In this document: in pieces, positions 58,977 to 64,000 of the stretch
How positions within the stretch are numbered: position 1 is the first letter of the stretch
Layout of the letters: each line of letters begins with the position of its first letter
Assembly: GCF_000518545.1 (NCBI RefSeq)
Contig: NZ_JADU01000010.1
Span: forward strand, 1-64,000
Origin: Hallella seregens ATCC 51272
GTDB lineage: Bacteria; Bacteroidota; Bacteroidia; Bacteroidales; Bacteroidaceae
Direction of reading: 5' to 3'
Length of the DNA stretch: 64,000 nucleotides
The notes under the pieces: generated by a model
Databases searched by the model: none
What the model saw: the letters and a program-made list of their open reading frames with translations, nothing else
Told to the model about the DNA's origin: nothing
Program-made: the position numbers and the translations under genes

Positions 58977-61900
58977 TTAGAGATTGATTTTGACACCAGC
59001 CACAATATTGCAGCTCTGCGGCAACTGGCCAAGGTCTATGCCCTGACCGACGACACTGTTTGTCATCGTAAATTCAGGATCGCTTCCAAGATATTTGGTC
59101 AGCGTGAACAGATTGTTGGCCTGCACCCAGAACTGGAATCCTTGAAGCAAGGTCGAGTTGACCGGCAAGGTGTAGCTCAATGTCACGGTCTTCAGTCGGA
59201 TGTAGCTTCCATCCTCGATCCATCTGTCGCTGAAACGAGAGTTGCCCATCGGGTCTTGGAAAGTTGCCTTTGGCATTTTGGTCACCTGGCCTTCGTTCTG
59301 CCAGCGGTTGGTCATGGCCAAGGTCTGGTTCATGAACCTGCAGCCCGATTCAAGCTGTTGGCGCATGTAGTTGTACACGTCATTGCCCAAGCTGTAGTTG
59401 AAGTTCATGTCGAGGCGGAAACGCTTGTAGGCAAACGATGTGAAGATGTTACCATAGATGTCAGGGTTGGGGTCACCGATAATATCACGGTCGTTCTCAT
59501 TGATGACATGGTTTTTGTCCTTGTCCACAAACTTCATGTCGCCGGCACCAAAGTAGTTTTTGTCTATTCCGTTGCTTCCCATTACATAAAGTCCATCGGA
59601 CTTGGCCTCCTCGCTTGTGCTGTACACACCTGCGGTACGGTAACCATAGAACAGGTTGGCAGCACTGCCCACCTGTGTACGAATGGTTGCTCCATACACC
59701 GTGTTATCGAGATGAGTTTGTCCTTCCGACAAGGACACAATTTCATTCTTGTAGTGTCCTACACTTGCCCCCAGTTCCCAACTGAAGTCTTTCGCATTGA
59801 CGAGCTTGCCCTTTGCCGTGACATCAAAGCCGTTGTTCTTGAGAGAGCCGCTATTGCACCAGTTCTTCTCTATACCAGAAACATAGTTGAGCGACTGATA
59901 AGTCAATATGTCTTCGGTGCGGCTGTTGAAATAATTGAAGCGGAGATTCAGACGGTTGTTGAACAAGTTGGTCTCCAACCCGATGTTCCAGCGCCTGGTG
60001 GTTTCCCACTTCAGGTGGTTGTTGCCGATATTCTCAAAGGTCAATCCTGACACACTCTGCAAATACTTGGTGGAAGAGAAGAAGCTACGGGCAGCATAAT
60101 AATCTATATCGTCATTACCACTCACGTCATAACCTGCGCTCAACTTCAAGTAATTGACTGCCGACACGTTGGCAAACCACGTTTCATTGCTGATGACCCA
60201 TGATGCCTGAATACCAGGGAAGATGCCCCATGCAGCGTTGAAAGCCTTCAATGCACCGTCTGCGTCCTTGCCAAAGCGTGAGGAAGCCTCGGCCGTCAAG
60301 TTGCCTTGCAGATAGTAACGCTGCAAGTAATTGTATTCTGCTTGCGCATACCAGGCAATGGAAGTCCAGTTGTCATTGGCACCAGTGGTCTTGATATTCA
60401 ATAAAGAGCTGGAGATAAACGGAGTCTTATCGTTACCGGTGTTATATCCCAACTGAGTGTTGAGCGTATAGCTTTCCCAATTGATACGCGCCCCGGCAAA
60501 AGCATAGATGGCGTGGGGGCCATATCTGTTGTTCCAATCCAAACGCGTATCGCTCATCACAGAGTTCTGCTTGGAAAACAGCGAACGCACCTCGTTCTCA
60601 CGAAAGCCTCCCACACTGCTTACATAGTAATTGGGTACACCACTAATAGGAATATAAAACTTCTCATTGGTGTTCACCAAATTGTAGCTGAAATGCTCGC
60701 TCAGACAGAGATGCTTGTTGAATTGGAACTTAGGCGTAACAGCCAAGTTTACCATTGAGTTCTCCCAACGGTTCTTGTTCTCTGCATCAGCATACTCATT
60801 GATGGCATAAGGATTGCCCAGCTTGTAGTTGTAATTCTTATAGCCCGATAAAGCCTCATCAAGGTAAGATTCTGCATCCACATCCAAATAGCTGTGGCTC
60901 AAGATACCATTGGCGTAAGCATAAGGGCTGAGCATAGGACTCTTGACATATGCCAGGAAAGCCGGTGAGGTTGGAGTTCCCTCATTATAACCCTCCGGTG
61001 CTCCGTCATTACGGATGTTTCGAGTCTGATTGGCAAAAGAAGCATCGAAACGCATGCTGAATTTTTCGGTGAGATGGATGTCTGCATTGAACCGTATGTT
61101 CAGTCGATTGAGATTGTTACACTTCAATGTGGTCTGGTTGCTGATATATCCAAGACTCAAGTTATAGTCGGCAACATTGTCACCACCCTCTACATTGATG
61201 TTGTAGTTCTGGGTTAGTGCCGTGCGGTACACGCCTTTCTTCCAGTCAGTATTGTTGTGATACTGTGGATAATAGTAATAAGACGGGTCATCGTTAAGGA
61301 ATTTGAAACTCGTCATCATGGTGTTGGTCGTCGAGAGCATGTCGGAAGCATAGCTCTTGTACTGTGTGGCATTCATCATGTCATAGAACTTGGGCTGCAT
61401 CACGACACCTGCCGACAGACTGGCAGTGATACGCGTTGCCATACTATGACTACGCCGGGTCTCGATGATGATGACTCCGTTGGCTCCCTTTGCACCATAG
61501 AGAGCCGTTCCATTGCGGAGAACGGTTACTTTCTCTATATCGGTCGGCGAAATGTTGTTGAGAATATTGTTGTAGAAACCATCATGGAGCATCATGCGTC
61601 CATACTGTTGCTCTATGATGACACCATCAACGACAACCAAGGGTTGTGCATTGACATTGAGGGAGTTCAGACCGTTTATAAACATCACGCTTCCCGTGCC
61701 TGCATTGCCATTACGGGCTACCGTATGTACTTCTGCACCCATGCGCTTCTGGATTTCGTCCTCTACACTCACCGCATTGGAATACTGGAAACCCGAGGCC
61801 GCCTGTTGTCCCGTAACGTTGGTTCCAAAAATGTATTCTGAGGAGAAAGCAGAAGAATAGAGCTTGATGTCACGCTGACTGTCACCACGCAACAATCCTA

Positions 61901-62213
61901 TCTTGACCAGATTGTAGTCTGGGGCCGTCACCTGCAAGGTTGATGCAAACTCTGGAACGTTGAGTTCATACTCACCTTTGTCATTGGTAAGCACGCTGTA
62001 TCCCTGCATCTCACCCACACTCACCAAGGCACCGGAAACTGGCAAGTTGGTTGCGGAGCTGAGCACACGTCCCTTAACCTTTCGTGTGGGATATTGCTTG
62101 GCTGTTTTCAGAGACTTCGTATCTTTGGAGTTGACGGTCTCCGCCTCTTGCGCCATCATTGTATTGGTGCCGATCATTAAGGCCGACAAACCAAACAGTA
62201 TATATCTTTTCAT
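58977..62213 (-). CDS. SusC/RagA-family TonB-linked outer-membrane transporter
   Basis: 1078 residues. Signal peptide ending MMA. A carboxypeptidase-D-regulatory-like domain at about 45-120 (KVKGRVLSSATNLPVSGALV) and a plug at about 130-260 (VFINGLNSLNVNAQPLVVVDG-type region; VTVLRNGTALYGAKGANGVI) precede a large beta barrel ending VAGVKINL. It imports oligosaccharides with its SusD partner. The KVTVLRNGTALYGAKGANGV pattern is the standard SusC plug end. Confidence 0.95.
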   Translation of the reverse strand: MKRYILFGLSALMIGTNTMMAQEAETVNSKDTKSLKTAKQYPTRKVKGRVLSSATNLPVSGALVSVGEMQGYSVLTNDKGEYELNVPEFASTLQVTAPDYNLVKIGLLRGDSQRDIKLYSSAFSSEYIFGTNVTGQQAASGFQYSNAVSVEDEIQKRMGAEVHTVARNGNAGTGSVMFINGLNSLNVNAQPLVVVDGVIIEQQYGRMMLHDGFYNNILNNISPTDIEKVTVLRNGTALYGAKGANGVIIIETRRSHSMATRITASLSAGVVMQPKFYDMMNATQYKSYASDMLSTTNTMMTSFKFLNDDPSYYYYPQYHNNTDWKKGVYRTALTQNYNINVEGGDNVADYNLSLGYISNQTTLKCNNLNRLNIRFNADIHLTEKFSMRFDASFANQTRNIRNDGAPEGYNEGTPTSPAFLAYVKSPMLSPYAYANGILSHSYLDVDAESYLDEALSGYKNYNYKLGNPYAINEYADAENKNRWENSMVNLAVTPKFQFNKHLCLSEHFSYNLVNTNEKFYIPISGVPNYYVSSVGGFRENEVRSLFSKQNSVMSDTRLDWNNRYGPHAIYAFAGARINWESYTLNTQLGYNTGNDKTPFISSSLLNIKTTGANDNWTSIAWYAQAEYNYLQRYYLQGNLTAEASSRFGKDADGALKAFNAAWGIFPGIQASWVISNETWFANVSAVNYLKLSAGYDVSGNDDIDYYAARSFFSSTKYLQSVSGLTFENIGNNHLKWETTRRWNIGLETNLFNNRLNLRFNYFNSRTEDILTYQSLNYVSGIEKNWCNSGSLKNNGFDVTAKGKLVNAKDFSWELGASVGHYKNEIVSLSEGQTHLDNTVYGATIRTQVGSAANLFYGYRTAGVYSTSEEAKSDGLYVMGSNGIDKNYFGAGDMKFVDKDKNHVINENDRDIIGDPNPDIYGNIFTSFAYKRFRLDMNFNYSLGNDVYNYMRQQLESGCRFMNQTLAMTNRWQNEGQVTKMPKATFQDPMGNSRFSDRWIEDGSYIRLKTVTLSYTLPVNSTLLQGFQFWVQANNLFTLTKYLGSDPEFTMTNSVVGQGIDLGQLPQSCNIVAGVKINL

Positions 62214-62235
62214 TGTATAAACATATTAAGTGAAA

Positions 62236-63918
62236 TCAATAGGTTACCTTGTACTCCTTGGCTTCACTCACCGGAGCGTCATGCGGTTTCACGATGATGC
62301 AGTCGATACGCATCGTGGTCTGGTACTTGGATGTCTGATTTGTCGGCACATCCGTGTAAATTTTCACCTTTGCCTGATAATCACTTAGTCCCCATGAAGC
62401 AGTCTTGAACTTATAGTTGCTCTTGATCTTGATGGTATCGATCACATCAGCCTTAGTTGTGAAACTTGCGTTGCGTTCCCATTTGGTTACACCACTTTGC
62501 TGATAGCCCACCTGCGCCCTGAACTTTACAGGAAGGCGTTGGTCTTCCGTAGCAAGGGTGTCGTAGGCCAGTGCCGGAACGAAGATAGCATAAATGTCGT
62601 ACGCCACATTGGACAGCACGTCAGGTATCTTGAATGTCACCGAAGGCTGAGCACCCAAGGCATCTGGGGAAATCTCTACAAAAAGGTTGCCTGACACCTG
62701 CCCATAGAATGGATTATTGCTCAATACAGAGCGGACAGTCATCGGATCAATGGCATTGTACAGTGTATCCTGGTATAATGTCTGCTCAGCTTCACAACTA
62801 ATGGTCTTCAAGAATGTGTCAAACTTACTGATACGGAAATTTGAAGCCTTGCGTATATGTCCATTGCTTAAGGATATGTCCTTTGTGCCCTCGAATATTC
62901 CTCCAGAAGCAAAGGGCTTATAGAAGACATCACCCATGTGGGACTCTATAGACAACAGCTTACGCATCTCTGCATAGGTTGACACCGCAGAGTCCTGGAA
63001 AGCTATGTCACTCTGGCCACTACGATTGAAGAAAGCTGACCTGACGATGGCCAAACGCGCATTTGTAAACTGCAAAGAATCGCGGTCGTCCACCCTAGTG
63101 TCATAATTGAAATAAGGCGTATACTCCTCTACCAGTCTATTCCATTCCGCATTGGTAGGTGCAAGCACCCAATAAGTAGAGTCTTCACTGTTGATGTAGC
63201 CATAGAGCGTATAGAAGGCATTGTTATATACCGTAACGGAATCCAGATATTGGGTCTTGCCGTCAACAATGCCTCCAGGCACACTTTGACTTGCGTCAAA
63301 CTCGTAGACTCCGAAACTCTTAACGAACTTATTGATACTGTCCAGCTCTTCGTCCGTTGCCAGATATTCTGCAATGTTAGGGGCATACGACAGCGCATTG
63401 CCTATTGTATAAAGAATGCCATTGTTGTAAAGTACATTCTTGGTCTCAAAGTTTCCCCCTCCTATTGATGTTGGGGTAAACATCTGGTACTTTCCATTCA
63501 TCATCCTCAAGGAATCATTGGTGGTCGTAGACACAGACTTCTTGTAGAGTGCAATGTGGTTTTGCAGCACTTGCTTGATGACCGTATTCTCTTCATCTTT
63601 CACGCCAGCAGCCTTCTGCTTGTTGTACACGTTCACAAGACTGTCGGCCGTACTCTCACTCAAGCCACTGTTGGTCAGGGCAAACACGGTGTAGGTCTGG
63701 CTTCCGTCGAGCTTGGCGTCATATCCGCAAGCCTTGATTACCTTGGCAAAATGGCTCAAGTCTGGTTTGCTCTCTATGGCTTGCCAAAGGGTGGTATTGA
63801 TGACACCATCCTTTGCCTCGCTGTAATGCTCATCCCACTTGTCGGAGCAGGATGCGCAAGACAGAGCCGCCAAGATAACGACCGCTGCTTGCTGTTTATA
63901 TGATTTCTTCATTTTCAT
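62236..63918 (-). CDS. FAS1 (fasciclin) domain surface lipoprotein
   Basis: 560 residues. A lipoprotein signal with cysteines at C21 and C24 (ALSCASCSD) is followed by FAS1-type repeats. The first is about 40-170 (LWQAIESKPDLSHFAKVIKAC; YTVFALTNSGL; VLQNHIAL) and the second about 200-380 (YTPYFNYD; STYWVLAPTNAEWNRLV). The C-terminal 170 residues form a beta-rich region. FAS1 lipoproteins are frequent partners of SusC/SusD in gut Bacteroidota; ligand binding at the surface is the presumed role. It is the first PUL gene in the window, 22 bp before susC. Confidence 0.87.
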   Translation of the reverse strand: MKMKKSYKQQAAVVILAALSCASCSDKWDEHYSEAKDGVINTTLWQAIESKPDLSHFAKVIKACGYDAKLDGSQTYTVFALTNSGLSESTADSLVNVYNKQKAAGVKDEENTVIKQVLQNHIALYKKSVSTTTNDSLRMMNGKYQMFTPTSIGGGNFETKNVLYNNGILYTIGNALSYAPNIAEYLATDEELDSINKFVKSFGVYEFDASQSVPGGIVDGKTQYLDSVTVYNNAFYTLYGYINSEDSTYWVLAPTNAEWNRLVEEYTPYFNYDTRVDDRDSLQFTNARLAIVRSAFFNRSGQSDIAFQDSAVSTYAEMRKLLSIESHMGDVFYKPFASGGIFEGTKDISLSNGHIRKASNFRISKFDTFLKTISCEAEQTLYQDTLYNAIDPMTVRSVLSNNPFYGQVSGNLFVEISPDALGAQPSVTFKIPDVLSNVAYDIYAIFVPALAYDTLATEDQRLPVKFRAQVGYQQSGVTKWERNASFTTKADVIDTIKIKSNYKFKTASWGLSDYQAKVKIYTDVPTNQTSKYQTTMRIDCIIVKPHDAPVSEAKEYKVTY

Positions 63919-64000
63919 GTGTATAGAATATAGTGATGATTCTATGTCATATTTCTTTCCGTTTTTCTATGCCTGCATCAGGTTTAGAGGGGGTCTTCCA
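63919..64000 (-). other. 5' region of the FAS1 gene
   Basis: AT-rich sequence with a 7-bp inverted repeat ATAGAAT / ATTCTAT (63923-63945). The minus strand at the window edge could be the 3' end of another gene (a frame ending ...NLMQA then TAG), so the operon may start further right. No TAnnTTTG box is seen here. Confidence 0.4.

Noticed and set aside
1..64000. tRNA genes, rRNA, insertion sequences or integrases
   Set aside because: Gaps between genes were read on both strands; no cloverleaf with a TTCRA loop, transposase or terminal inverted repeat was recognised.

Overview
This window reads as a chromosome segment from a Bacteroidota bacterium, most likely a relatively GC-rich member of the Prevotellaceae. 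The evidence is: the Bacteroidota -7 promoter box TAnnTTTG in front of nearly every transcription unit; a MurF-Alr fusion; a bifunctional fucokinase/GDP-fucose pyrophosphorylase (Fkp); SusC/SusD-type nutrient uptake proteins; and the class II B12-dependent ribonucleotide reductase. I found no rRNA, tRNA, insertion sequence or integrase. Base composition is mosaic: the cas block (about 0.2-7.7 kb) and the SusC/SusD block (about 57-64 kb) are visibly more AT-rich than the GC-rich core between them.

Layout. 1-7.7 kb: one type I-C CRISPR repeat at the edge, its leader, and a complete leftward operon cas3-cas5c-cas8c-cas7c-cas4-cas1-cas2. 7.8-14.6 kb: housekeeping genes (mnmA; a secreted hypothetical; the operon lysS-gpsA-pgi-HAD phosphatase). 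14.8-19.5 kb: a secreted GH51 arabinofuranosidase divergent from a BtuB-like TonB receptor. 19.5-28.8 kb: dnaA, an Mce-family lipid-transport protein with an amidase, folB with nrdJ, a nitroreductase and a GNAT-like protein. 28.9-30.9 kb: a second TonB-dependent receptor. 31-34.9 kb: a uronate cluster of an orphan PTS-type IIC permease, a KduI isomerase carrying a signal peptide, and an ExuT-like MFS transporter. 35.4-39.2 kb: murF-alr, luxS and mtnN. 39.3-44.6 kb: a YfhO-type membrane protein and a secreted multi-module glycosidase. 44.6-49.9 kb: fucP divergent from fkp-GSCFA. 50-64 kb: a leftward polysaccharide utilisation locus (FAS1 lipoprotein, SusC, SusD, a HExxH metalloprotein, a GH146-like enzyme), followed by a separately promoted GH127 enzyme.

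How the parts work together. GH127, GH146 and GH51 together suggest harvesting of L-arabinofuranose from plant material. The nearby metalloprotein makes arabinosylated plant glycoprotein a candidate substrate. The KduI/ExuT/IIC group suggests use of unsaturated uronates from pectin or glycosaminoglycans. FucP and Fkp would scavenge L-fucose for GDP-fucose and surface glycans. MtnN and LuxS recycle S-adenosylhomocysteine and release the AI-2 precursor.

The least explained signal is a dispersed family of degenerate 22-bp tandem arrays in three gaps between genes (about 19.55, 35.1-35.4 and 49.9 kb), with exact 22-bp phase despite strong sequence drift.
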